From Monomorium pharaonis (Eukaryota; Arthropoda; Insecta; Hymenoptera; Formicidae): a stretch of DNA of 64,000 bases. Positions 11,221 to 22,306 of this stretch are shown one piece after another. The notes beneath the pieces are model-generated. The model ran no database searches. It had not been told where the DNA came from and saw only the letters and a list, made by a program, of their open reading frames with translations. The translations under genes were made by a program, and so were the position numbers. The stretch lies in assembly GCF_013373865.1 (NCBI RefSeq), contig NC_050470.1:25388856-25452855 (forward strand), in the 5' to 3' direction. The stretch's first letter is position 1. Every line of letters begins with the position of its first letter.

Positions 11221-13429
11221 TTTATTTGTTCACTCGTAACGTCATTACGTAATCCACGCGACGCCCTAGCACCACGTGGGTGGAGAACACGGAGGAAACG
11301 TCCGATCGTTGGAAAACGTACGACTTAGCCGCCGGTGAAAGAGTACCACGAACGAACAATCTGTACTTGGTTTTGAGTTACCGTGAGTGCAAGCCGTCGA
11401 GTCCGTAGAGAGAGATCCTTACTGGCCTTCGTTAGTCTAGATTTATTTATAACGAAACAGAAAATTCTACCGAGATATGCGTGCCTTTGAGCGCCTCGAT
11501 ATTGCAGCTAAGTTATCGTTACACATTTGTACAAAGGGATGACGATTAGCGGACAAAGCGCATTGCAAATCTCAAAGAAAAAAGATTTGAGAAAGTAATG
11601 ATCAGCAAGACTGAACGAAAATGAAGTGTGGCATATTTAAATCGGTGTCCATAGCGAGATAACTGGATTTAGATCGCGGTTAATATCAGCTCGCGTTGCG
11701 GTTAACCGGGAAATAATTGTCAACCGCGAGAGATAGGCACGAGTGGACGAAAAATATTTATTAAAACTGCACATAACGGTGACGTTGCGTTTCTGCTCAG
11801 GTGGCTACATCGCGGTGCACGGTCTCTCCGGTGGATCGTGTCTATGAACTCGATGGAGTATGGCACAAGTCTCTTAATAGCTATCGCGGCACCACAACGT
11901 GATCAGGGATGCGGCAGGTAAAAATCCCCATGACACGTTTGCGTCCATACGTATGACTCCTTAAGGTTGAGTAGGTAATCATTAGAGATACCGTGGTGAG
12001 ATAACGCACGACACAGGCCGGCCGATGCCAACCGCGGTCTTATAATTTGTAGAATCCACTATGCAAATTCGCGTTATGCAGGCTTATTACTTCACAAGAC
12101 GAAATGTCACCTCTAGCTATAGTACATGTATATATTATATATTATACGTGGAAGGTCGCTACAACTTATCGCTTTATTTCTCCCCTCGATATTGAACAAC
12201 ATTTACAGTCATGCAAATCAAATGAACGAGAAGCATTAATTTTTCAATTATAAACCAATGCTCCTCACCCCCGAGAGATTTTTGTCATCCTCTCTATTAT
12301 ATTTTTATCTTTAGCCTCATTAGCATACGCGCTGACATACGAGCGAGCGTGTGTAAGATGCTCGTTTGCATGCGAAGATCATTGCTTTTCCGGGAAACGG
12401 CTAACGAATGAGATTAAGATATTCGAGCTGTAATGTAGTCGAGTACAGTCGTGATTGGTAATAATAATAATGATCGTTTATAAATACATTATTAATGACA
12501 TTGTTTACACTCGGTAACAATCCAACGTATTACGTTTTTTTTTTTTTTTTATGAAATAAATCAGAAGAGGATTTGTGTCAAATTTCACTAAAGACCCTGA
12601 GAGATTTATTTTGAACGTATTTTGACGTAGTGTTGCTCACATTGTGATATAACGTATTACTCAAATGTACATAAATTTTTTATTATTTCTGTAACAATCT
12701 TACAATTCCACGGAAGATAAATGGCGGTGTTTGTAACGCGGATTTGCGTAATGTTCCATTCGTAATGTGTTTTCGTGCGTACTTGCCTCGTCGCCGGGGA
12801 AGATATACGCGCGTTTCTTTCGTCCTCCGAGAATCGATTCCGCGCGAACGATTTCTTCGCCGCCTTCCATCTCGTCTCCCCGTGTGTTGTTGGCGTTCTT
12901 AAATTTTCGCTTCTTTAAAGCATGCCATTCAAGAGTCTACATACTTTACCGGGGGTTTAAGCGTAAAAGGTAACAAAGGTATTCCCCCTTTCACCATAAA
13001 ACGGGTTACACGTACGGAAAGTGTGCGCGATCGCTATTTACACCGCTTAGCCACGTCGCGCCGTTACGCTAACGCCGCGAAAGCCAAAAAGGTCAATCGT
13101 CTCTCGTTGCTACCAGCCGACAATAGACAACTAGTCATCGTTTTAAATGATATTACAAGCCTTTAAGGCTCGGTATTCAATACTAATGAGCGCCGCGGAG
13201 AAATTAGTCTTCGATATTCCAGTACGGCTAAAGCAAAACGTCGTTGTATTTCATTAATAATTAGACACAGGATTAGACCTCTTAAGGAGTAACGTTAATA
13301 GGAAGTAGAACGTCGATGATGTAATCTATTTTTCTGCAGATATTAATAACGCAGTGTGGCAAGACAACGCAATCTCCATTATTTACTTGCACTTTTGAGG
13401 AAGACGGGAAATAAATTTAACGGGAAAGA
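11221..13429. other. non-coding stretch, no gene recognised
   Basis: CpG-rich at 11220-11420 and 12740-13100, AT-rich at about 12090-12180 and 12440-12720. A T16 run occupies 12535-12550. Near 11670-11740 the motif CGCGGTTAA and its inverse recur three times within about 70 bases, but too short to call a repeat. No frame above 70 codons and no RNA gene is seen. Confidence 0.55.
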
Positions 13430-13440
13430 GGGGGGGGGGG
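13430..13440 (+). repeat. poly-G run (11)
   Basis: Eleven consecutive G, followed by AGGGAGG. Such runs are prone to sequencing-length error. Confidence 0.9.
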
Positions 13441-13967
13441 AGGGAGGTTGTCAAGTAAGAAATATGATCCCAACTCGTAACACGTCAACGTTACGCGTCA
13501 TTAACATTGCCTGCCATGTTTCGGGATCGTTATTCAATCGGTTCGCGACCTCGCCTTTCGAGCGCGAGTGACCGTGCGTTGCCGTTGCGCGCACCGGCGA
13601 AATTGAAACGTCAGCCTGCAGTTTTCCAGAAGCGGCCGCCTCTTCATTATGTCGGCGCGAGACCTTATCGAGACTGCAAGCGCGGTTCTCTCTCTCTCTT
13701 TCTCGCTAAGCGCGAAGGGCGCACCTCGGTCGACACGCTGATAAATGGTTTGGGACATGCGATTCCTCCATGTGATCCCTTTGAAAAGCTGCGGACGATA
13801 GATCTTGCCCGCTTTAGGAGCGAGGGCTGTATCTTAAGGCCGCGTCTCTCTCTCCTTGTACAGAGCGTAGCAACGACGTCGGCGCTCGGTATCGGTATGT
13901 CCTCTCACTCCGTGGCGTAGGGAACGAAAGGGGGCTCGGCGGGTGCCGAGACAAAGAAGGAGATAGA

Positions 13968-13971
<4 letters not shown>
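13441..13971. other. GC-rich stretch, no gene recognised
   Basis: A 137-codon plus frame (13507-13920) overlaps minus frames of 74, 81 and 110 codons. All are arginine- and serine-rich with no domain. This is what stop-depleted GC-rich DNA gives; none is called. Confidence 0.5.

Positions 13972-14001
<30 letters not shown>
13972..14001 (+). repeat. (GA)15 microsatellite
   Basis: Fifteen perfect GA units. It lies 85 bases upstream of a TATAAAG box; GAGA-type elements near TATA boxes are a known arrangement in fly promoters. Confidence 0.97.
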
Positions 14002-14006
<5 letters not shown>

Positions 14007-14086
14007 TGAGCGAATGCGGTGCGGCGGGGGCGGCGGCAGGGGAAAGCGGTTCGGTGCACAGGTGGTTAAGACTGCCAAGGTGGATG

Positions 14087-14093
14087 TATAAAG
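14087..14093 (+). promoter_or_regulatory. possible TATA box downstream of GA tract
   Basis: TATAAAG stands in GC-rich DNA, where a chance TATA is less likely than in the AT-rich islands. The (GA)15 tract is upstream, and a donor-like GAG|GTAACG lies about 165 bases downstream at 14255-14260, which could end a first non-coding exon. No arthropod initiator (TCAGT) is visible at the expected distance, and no downstream coding exon is recognised. Confidence 0.2.
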
Positions 14094-17082
14094 GAGGACT
14101 GGGATCGCGTGAGCCCGAGGCCCGAGCGCTCGTACACATGTAGACATCAGATACCACGCGTGGCACCGGTCACGACAAGACTCTTCGAATCTTCGACGCC
14201 GCGCGCCGGTTGCGAGGAGGAGCCGAACCGGAAAAATCCGCCGGCGACGACTGCGAGGTAACGACGTTCTCTCGTAGCGACTCTCCTTCTCTCTCGATAG
14301 CGCTGCGACGATAGCTGCGCCTCGGCCGTTCGTTTAATTCGCGTTGACGATTGGCGGCGCGATTCTTACGTTCGGTCAGAATCGAGGAGTCACGCTAATT
14401 GTGCATTGTTGGGAAATAAACCTATGCTGAAATATTCCAGAATTATCTAACGCTTTCCACGCTGAATGACACACAGGCCGAGGTGAAAGAGCCGAGTACA
14501 GCTGGACGAGGAAGCTGTAGGTGGTACCGTGTTATTCGGAAAGACACGATGATATACTGCATTTTGATTAGACTCATTACACACTTTCTTTGTGCCATTG
14601 TTACGCGAACAGCGCGACGGCCTAATATGGCCGAAGCGGCTCTCGGCGCGAACAAGCGCGGAATTGATCCGAGAGTTAATTATTACGACAGAGACGAACA
14701 CACAAGCATCGATCCTAATGCGGCACACGTATTAAGTATTAGTAAAGGCAACGAAAAAAGAAAAAAAAAAATACTTGGCATTACGCTCACGTATAAATTT
14801 ATCAATTTATTTAATCGCATAAAAAGGCACAGGCTACCAAACAATCTACATAATGACGGAATGTCCTCGACAATAAAGAAATGGTCACAATAAAATCCGG
14901 CCTAATGCCCGGTGATCTCGCCGAACGGGGACCGGTCCCCGTGGAACGAGCGGCGCGAGGCTCTTTCGCGGCAGGACGAGGGATACTTTATAGAAGGGCA
15001 GTCCTTCCAAGGGCGGACGCCCGATATCTCATTCCGACAACGCGATAGAAGGCAGCAGGTTAATTTACGGATGGGCCCCGCGGTACGCTACGGGGCCGGG
15101 CACCAAATGCAAATACAAGTGTGGCGAAACCGCAGGGGTCCTTACACTCTTGGGGACAAGTCCGGCGAGGATACAAATGGATCGCCCACCGAAAACTCGC
15201 TGGGCTTTCGCTTGGACCGTGCGCCGCGGAGATGCGCCCTTAAGAGCGACTTATATCCGCTTCGGTTCCTCCCGCGATAATGCCCGCTGAAAAATCGTTC
15301 TATTATTCATTACGTCCGTCATTACAATGTATACGAACGGCACGTAAAGACGAGAGTCAGCCCAATTGATGGCGTTCGCCGTAAGCTCGTGTCACTCGGC
15401 CGAATAATATTGCTAAATGATGAAGGAAGAAAACATAAAAAAAAAAAATAATCCTCTTAACGTTTTGAACTGTTCAGTTTCGTAACAACTGTTATAAAAT
15501 GGTATATATCTTTTTTTATACACGTGAACCTTGTAGGAATTCTCATATGTTGTCTTTTAAATTTTTATTACATATGATTTATGCCAAAGGAAAAACAGAA
15601 AAATGTAACCTATTGTGTCAATTTTGAGGTCTATTTATTTTAATTTTATTTTTTGCGATTTTAGTTTAATAAAATTAAGATATAATATATTAGAAATAAT
15701 GATGATTTATTATTAGCAGATGCGACTATGCAAACTGAACTGCTAGAAAAATAATATTGATACGTGAGCCGCGTACGGATCTCAAACAAAGGATGCATAA
15801 TAAATCGGTGGATCGGCAATCGATCGATCATTATCGAGTCTCGAGGGACGCCTATCGCTATTTCCGTGTCATCGTTTCGACATCCATCAAGCCGCGATCG
15901 GGCACGCTTCTCCGCCTCTTCGTCATAAAAATAAAGACATTCTCCATCGGCCTTTAGAATCCCATAAAATCTCAATCCTCTCGATTCTGACATAAAGAGC
16001 GATCTCATGCTCGCGCTGCTTTTCTCTCGTAGATTCAAGACTAGGCGCGGACATGGATACTCGCGAGTTCGACGAGTCTTCTCGGAAGAGCACTAATTTC
16101 CAACGAGAACTGCCGCCGGAGTGTTCTCCACCCATTTGGACGTCCCGCCGAGCCGGCCTCGTAACTTCTCCCGGCAGTATCATAACTTGAACATTAGGAA
16201 TTCGAGAGGGTGGGCGCGGATAGGTGGTTCAATAACCCGGCAACGGGAACGTCGACATATTTCAATCCGTTCTGGCATGTCGCCTCGATAAGCGACGCGC
16301 ATCAGTCAGCCGTAAGGTGTCCGTCTAAATGAATCTTCGATGCCTGTACCCGGCTACAGGTGATTTCGACAAAATGGGCCTTAATGGCTCTTCCTCGTTA
16401 CCTACACTTACGCCGCATGCTTTTCCGATCGTAATGTTCATGCAGGACTTGATTACACCAATGCTTTTATCATTGTTACTTTTAAAAAATTATAATTTGT
16501 AATTTGGAGCTCGAAGATTTAAACATTTTCTTTCTCTCATTAGGCTTCGTTATTATTTGTAAAATATCTTTATCCCTCGTGTAAGTTTTCATATCCTCAT
16601 ATTCATTTTTCTACCAGACTTGACAGTATACTTTGAATATACGAGAGAATGTCTTATTTAAACTTACGTAAAGTTAAATGACTTTTTGCGATGCAACTAA
16701 TTTCGTCGCAAGTTCTAGATTCTATAATTGCCGAGATTACCATCTAGCCAATTACACACAATATAATAGTATATTACTTAACAAATAAAGTAATGAAAAT
16801 AATTGAAGAGCTTGTTAATTATTCATCAGGAATGTGAAACATCTTTAGCATTATTAGATCTGATGCGTTGAAAAGAGCGTTGATTGGTTTTACCGATGCC
16901 GAGGACAAGATGATTCGACATGGAACATCGATCGCGCTATGCGGCACGTTAAATATGATCGAAGGGATCAAAATTTACTTTGCCCTTAGGGCACAGACAC
17001 AGGTTAAACTCAATCAAGCATCGAGGCCAAACGAACGACATCTATCATACGGCAATGAATTGTAATGGATCTGACGACGATG
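14094..17082. other. non-coding stretch, no gene recognised
   Basis: CpG-rich to about 14400, mixed to 15400, AT-rich at 15420-15720 and 16440-16860. Frames of 136 codons (14483-14893) and 122 codons (14912-15280) on the plus strand have no recognisable domain; the first runs into lysine-rich A-tract sequence near 14755. A small 7-pair hairpin sits at 14360-14384. A runs occur at 14761-14771 and near 15440. Confidence 0.5.
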
Positions 17083-17105
17083 GGGGGCCCCGCGGAGGGG
17101 CCCCC
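17083..17105. repeat. G/C palindromic hairpin
   Basis: GGGGGCCCC (17083-17091) and GGGGCCCCC (17097-17105) form a perfect 9-pair stem around a 5-base loop. The low complexity of the arms makes a chance origin plausible. It would strongly impede a polymerase. Confidence 0.6.
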
Positions 17106-18600
17106 TCTAAGAGACAGCTATCCGTCATCGCGCCGCCGCCTTCGTTCGGGACTTCGTGAGAGTAAAAAAGCCATCGGGAGAATCAAGTGGAATGCTCGGT
17201 TTAAATGCAAGACCGTTAATGCTCCAGAATATCTTCTTGATGTTAAAAGATGATATGACACGAACGATGAAAAATATAAATCGCCTTGATCGTTTAAAAT
17301 TTAATAACAATTCCAATTAATTTTTTTTTTTCAACATACGAGCATCAAAAGGATAAAATGATTCGAAACTACGATTTTCTTATAATGTGTTTATTGGATT
17401 CGTAAAAGCGTACAAATTATTCAATGAAATTCAAAGTCGTATGCCGAAGTTGTCGAGTTGCGGCCGCGGCAAGCACGATTGACTCATTCCCGTCGTTGTT
17501 CGTGTGACACGCCGTAAATTATTAATTATGAAAACGTAAACGTCGGAGAAAATAAGCGTCGCGGCGATAATATATTTTCACCGTCGCGAACGACGAGCTC
17601 GCAGTTACGCGTCGCTTAATTGCGCAAGTATTTTCGCTCGTTTGCGACAAGCTGACGAGAAAACCTCGACGTAATAGAGATGGATTTGCATATTGGAAGT
17701 CGCGCGAGTCGCGCATTGACGTTGACGTTATCCTTTCGCTACCTCTCGGTCTCCGTTTGATCGCGGTTTTCCGAATCCGCTTTGAAATTCTTGCGATCAA
17801 TTGCGAATTCCGGAAAAGTGTGGCAACAACCGTTACACACACTCCATTCCGCTCGGCAATCCGAGGGGAATCCGACGTTGCTAACAGCGCGGCGGAATGT
17901 ACACGATCGACATATCTATTACCAGACGTAAGATATTTGCAACGCAAAGCAACGTGCTTCATACGAACCTCTCGCACAATGCTCCGACTCGCTCTGAAAT
18001 AGATAGCAGGTACCAGAAGACGCGGCGCTTGGAGTCGATTATGCTAACACTCCCGATGCCTCCCCAGCATCCCGCACGTTCTGGCGATCTCTCCCACAAG
18101 CAGATCGAAAAGAAGCGCACCGGATGGGGAGGAGGAGATGCAACGTAACATCGCGCAAAGATCGACTTCCTTCACCTCGATCGTTCCTCGATGAAAGAAA
18201 TGAACGCGAAATCGATTCCGCGCTCGGTTTACTTTAATGGCGCTCGCATTGGCAAGTACGATCTCTCTAACTAGTATCACGCACAGGTCGTGCAAAGCTA
18301 ACCTTCCACCGCAGTTCCATCCGGAGGGTATCCTACCGCAATTTGCATAGTCCCTGTTACGGGGCCCCGAGAACGTATTAACGGTAATAGCGCAGAAATC
18401 TTCGGTGCGGACCGCTCGAAACATTCGATATGTACATATGCTCACAATTCTACCCTGATCGAATCACAATTATTTGGAATTCCTCATTCGCATTCGCAAA
18501 TTATTTTTTCACGTATATTGTTAGTATATTTTTCTTACATCTATCGAATCATGGTTATCAGTTCGTGAATTACCTTAGCAGAAGGTCTAAATGTCAATCA
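17106..18600. other. non-coding stretch, no gene recognised
   Basis: Mixed sequence with AT-rich patches at about 17260-17420 and 18440-18600. Minus frames of 151 codons (17522-17977) and 133 codons (18044-18445) overlap plus frames and have no domain or splice context. If the minus-strand exon at 18673-18834 is real, this stretch is downstream of its poly(A) site. Confidence 0.45.
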
Positions 18601-18606
18601 TTTATT
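18601..18606 (-). terminator. candidate poly(A) signal AATAAA
   Basis: TTTATT on the plus strand reads AATAAA on the minus strand, about 67-72 bases past the TAA at 18673-18675. That is a normal 3' UTR distance for a short insect transcript. The hexamer also occurs by chance in AT-rich DNA, so it counts only together with the upstream frame. Confidence 0.25.
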
Positions 18607-18672
18607 TCGTAAAAAGAACACTTAATTTGAATCGCACTGCGAAAGAAGTTGAAATATCAACGAGCAAGTAGA

Positions 18673-18834
18673 TTATTCCCAGCCTTGGGCGTCTTCGACG
18701 TAAATGTGACGAGCATCCAGGAAATCGTCCAGCGGCTCCTCCTCGGCGAGGTTGAGGCTGTGCCAGGTCACGGTGGCTGTACCCCGCGATCTTGAAGAGC
18801 GGCGCATTTGAGAGAGGCTCCGCGCGCGCGTTAT
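18673..18834 (-). CDS. candidate 3'-terminal coding exon, product unknown
   Basis: An acceptor-like ATATTTCAG on the minus strand precedes an open frame of 53 codons ending in TAA. Its last 34 codons have mostly G or C in third position and a balanced, acidic composition, ending LDDFLDARHIYVEDAQGWE. The preceding part is basic and serine-rich, like a cytoplasmic tail. AATAAA follows about 70 bases later. The frame extends up to an ATG at 18879, so a free-standing 68-codon ORF is an alternative, as is a later acceptor near GGTACAG. I do not recognise the family, and no partner exon is identified upstream. This is the best coding signal in the window, but not a firm one. Confidence 0.3.
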   Translation of the reverse strand: MTRARSLSQMRRSSRSRGTATVTWHSLNLAEEEPLDDFLDARHIYVEDAQGWE

Positions 18835-18879
18835 CTGAAATATTGCGGCCGTATCTCGCTTAGAACCGCGGCACGGCAT

Positions 18880-19682
18880 CGCGAGTGACCCTTATCGGGC
18901 ATGAGCGCGACCTTTCGGGCCGGCGTGCGCTGAAAGAACTCGACGTAATAACTCGCGGCGATAATCGGCCGCCGGATTGGCAGAGAGGTAGGCGAGGGGT
19001 AGGAGGGTAGTGCGACAGAGAGAGAGAGAGAGAGAGAGAAAGAGAACGCGCCGATACAATAAATAAGACTTCAACGTGGCAGCGCGAGGGATCCGCGGGG
19101 CCTTAACGCTGACCAGAGGACGTCCTGGGTGGTAATAGGCCAGACTTTATGTGTGGGTTGCACGACGCGTACCGTTACTATTCCTCGCCCCCTCCGTCCC
19201 CTCCGTACGCTTTCGAGGATCCCTTTCGGATGTTATCTGCGCGGTCGGGAGGGCCGAGATTGTGAGGCGACGAGCCCGAACTACGTTTCTAGGCTTTGTT
19301 ACGCTGCAAGGTGTAAGATATGCCAAGTATGCGTCCTGTGTCTTTGCCCTGTATGCTGCTGCGTTGACGGTTTTGCTCGTATTTTGCGACACCTCAGTAA
19401 CGGTAATTAATATTTTTCGCAATAAATTCTTTACAGTTTTTAAGGTGTTTGCAGCATCATTAATTAAATTGAACAACTTAATTTGATATTATTTCTAGTT
19501 TATTTCAATTTATGACTTCGATGTAAATGATCAAGTTCGACTTTAGTGTGTAGAGTATAAAAACTAGAAAAAAATGCATTAAAAATTGAAATATTATTAA
19601 AGGAGATACTAAAGTCTAGTCTTGACATGTTTGGCGTTTTTCTATTTAATTATTTTAAATTAAATTTATTTAAATAGTTTAG
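18880..19682. other. non-coding stretch around a GA tract
   Basis: CpG-rich to about 19330, then strongly AT-rich from 19420 to the palindrome. On the plus strand, 19290-19402 is open between TTTCTAG and ACG|GTAATT and encodes a hydrophobic segment. Frames of similar length are open on the minus strand too, so it is not called. Confidence 0.45.
19017..19038 (+). repeat. (AG)11 microsatellite
   Basis: Eleven perfect AG units in GC-rich sequence. Confidence 0.97.
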
Positions 19683-19690
19683 GGACAGCG

Positions 19691-19807
19691 TGTTCCAACT
19701 TCTTAGCAAACTTACCTATCAGGTAAGTACGTGTCAGTCTTTATTTATTTAGAAAGAAAATGAAGATAAACACGCCTGATAGGTAAGTTTACCAAGAAGT
19801 TGGAACA
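19691..19807. mobile_element. 117-bp near-perfect palindrome, MITE-like or hairpin-RNA source
   Basis: Two 33-base arms, 19691-19723 (starting TGTTCCAACTTCTT) and 19775-19807 (ending AAGAAGTTGGAACA), are inverted copies with 31 of 33 positions matching. The 51-base spacer adds a CGTGT/ACACG pair (19730-19734 with 19770-19774) across a 6-base bulge, so the whole unit folds on itself. No clear target-site duplication is seen in the flanks (ACAGCG on the left, ATCAGC on the right). The arm length is far beyond chance. A MITE is the usual source of such a structure in insects; a hairpin-RNA or microRNA-type precursor is the alternative. Both arms contain near-consensus 5' splice sites. Confidence 0.7.
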
Positions 19808-22286
19808 ATCAGCTTTTGGTTTAAATTCTTATTATCTGTGTTTTTTTTCACAATCGAGAGGAGAAAACAAAATTTTCCGACGAGATAAATTTCCGTACAG
19901 GTTGAATAGCGTCCCGCAATTTTTGATTGGATAGTTCACATGACACTGATCAGGAAAGCACGAGTAACAAGCGATAGTATCGGTGTGATTCAGTAGTGAA
20001 ATATTCGAGTAAGGCGTCATCAACCTGGCGGGTCCGTGACGCGCTCGGCGCGAAGGGGCCGCGTACAGGCGTCTCGTCGTATTATGCAAAACGGTGCAGG
20101 ACTGCCGGCTGCAGCGCCTACATGCGCTGATCGTTCGATATATCGAACCGGGAGACCACCACGAGGCTGATCGAGAGCGCAACGCGGACATACCAGCATC
20201 GATGTCTCTCGGCGCTCCGCGAAACGACCGATCCGCGTCCGTTTTATCCTAATGCAGGATCGAGAAGACTTAATGATCCAACCTTGATCTTGGCTCACGT
20301 TTGATACTTTCAGCTTTGTAAATCACACCGAATGATCCTCCTCGATATCGTAGAGAGTCAGTTTTCTAAGTAGCATCCGTTTAATATTAACATTAATTTT
20401 ATACATTTGATGTATTTATTCTGCATTATATATTTACATGTTTCTGCTGTAACACAAGTCTTTCGAGCGAGCCTATTGGTAAAGTTGTTTTTTTGAGATG
20501 CAATTTATAAAAGTTCGTGGATGACTGAAAGGATCACGAATCGGTTAATCTCAATGTCGCGTCATGCGCGCGACAGGTAATTAAAGAGCACACGAAACGT
20601 GTCAAACTGTGTGATACATAGGTTGTTGCGTCATCATCGTTCGATCCCATAATGTGCCTATCGGTGCGTACCATCGATAGATTCCTCGCTCGATTCTCGA
20701 TCCTCGGCCGTCCGTTCCGCGATCAGGCGGACGCCCTCGATTGCACCACCAAAGCAAAGGCGAAAGCAGACATCGCCACCTTCCTTCCATTCGCTGTTGA
20801 GCATGATCTAAAGATATGTTTGATATACTTGATAATTATCTGTCTGTCCATCTCTGCACCAATCGGCCACGCGACAGGTGAAACGGAAATAATAAAAAAA
20901 CTGTTAAGACGTTGCTCGGCGAATATTGAGAAATGCCTTTCTTGTTTATTTAATTTTAGCTCTTCTTTTTCACGTCAGTAAATTAAATTTGATAATTGTG
21001 TATTTGAAATTTTAGATGATGGTGATTTTATTTTAAAAAATTGAATTGTGAAAAATTATTTCTTGCGTTTCAAGATCGAAAGTAACGGAATCTTCCATCT
21101 ACAAATTATATAAGAAATTACGTAAGAAATAATATGGATTGTGAACACTAAGATTCTGTTTTCGGTCTTCTCCTGACTTTAATTGTGTTAAGAAAATTCT
21201 TATTCAGATATTTTTCACGAAAAAATTAAACTGTAAATGTCCCTACGCATTTCTGAGAAAGCACCGAGAAGAATCAAGGAAGTTTCGTAGATCGCTCTGG
21301 AAGTGAAATAGCTATGACATTTTGCAAATTGGTCTTCGCAAGGAAAGAAATTGTATTCGGCTCGGCCATATGTTGTATACTATGTGTCTCGCGTGGGTGC
21401 ATCGAATATGCCAACCGTCGAAGACGTACACGATATGGGACGAGTCGGATCTAAGCTGTCACTCACCTCGCGATATTAACTTCCTCGATTTCCCTTGTGC
21501 GCGAATCTGATACAGTCGGTGCTGAAATGTCATCGGATCCTTTATCTGCATAAAATTACCTCTTCTGTTTTATATACTACTGCTGTAGCTTGTCGAGATT
21601 AAAATCATTATGCGCAAATATAATATCTTGGAATACCGTTGCTTTAATCTATAATGCAAACCTTCGATCTACAATAATTATTCATTTATTTAAAGTTTTC
21701 ACCTTCCTTTAAACCGAGAAGAGAGAAAAGTTGGAATAAACTCGTTTGCAAAAAAAAAAATCCGAGAAAGATTTCTCAGGCGCAGCACGCGGTGCGCATC
21801 CTCTCGTGCGCGGCTGTAACGTCGTATCTATTAACCCGAGATAAATTCCACCTCGTGTCGTCCCCCGCGTGCAGCGTGCGCGCGCGGAAGTGCCGTTCAT
21901 ACGCAACCGGCGCGAATATATCTCCGCGCGAACGGGGAAACGTGCGGCGATTCGCTATCCATCCCTGGGTGCCCCGGTAGCACCGGAGTTCCGTAACTCC
22001 CACAATACCGTATAAGCGATACCCTCTTCTCCCCGCCTCCGGGTTCCCGCCCGACGCGTCCCGCGTGGTTCCGTGTAAGAGGGATAAATTTTCTAAGTGA
22101 GCGGCGTGCTGCATCACCATATAGGAGAATAATGTGACATTTTTTCCCATGCGCCCGCGTCGCCCGCCTAAGGAGGAAGAACGTAACTGCTCTCCCGTCG
22201 TACAAGATATTCCGTACATGGGTTCCCGCACACCGCCGCGCCGTTCAGACTCGCGGAGTAAAGTGTGTGCCTCCGCACGCGGAGAA
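19808..22286. other. non-coding stretch, no gene recognised
   Basis: AT-rich patches at about 20330-20520, 20980-21240 and 21590-21700. From 21776 to 22400 both strands are open in several frames (up to 151 codons, minus), typical of the GC-rich blocks here. A cysteine-containing minus frame near 19832-20030 was considered and rejected. A perfect 16-base palindrome is listed separately. Confidence 0.5.
20133..20148. repeat. 16-bp perfect palindrome
   Basis: GTTCGATATATCGAAC is its own reverse complement. About one such palindrome is expected by chance in 64 kb. It could serve as a dimeric protein-binding site, but nothing else supports that. Confidence 0.6.
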
Positions 22287-22306
22287 CGCGCGCGCGCGCG
22301 CGCGCG
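22287..22306. repeat. (CG)10 tract, Z-DNA-prone
   Basis: Ten perfect CG units. Alternating CG of this length is the classic Z-DNA-forming sequence. Its survival also argues that CpG is not heavily methylated and decaying here. Confidence 0.97.

Noticed and set aside
19290..19402. Plus-strand hydrophobic segment between TTTCTAG and GTAATT
   Set aside because: The acceptor is weak, no family match is recognised, and the minus strand is open over the same bases.
19832..20030. Minus frame with CxxC and further cysteines, recalling Ly6-type domains
   Set aside because: The cysteine spacing does not fit the family, the closing CC-CN motif is missing, and the frame ends in low-complexity lysine sequence.
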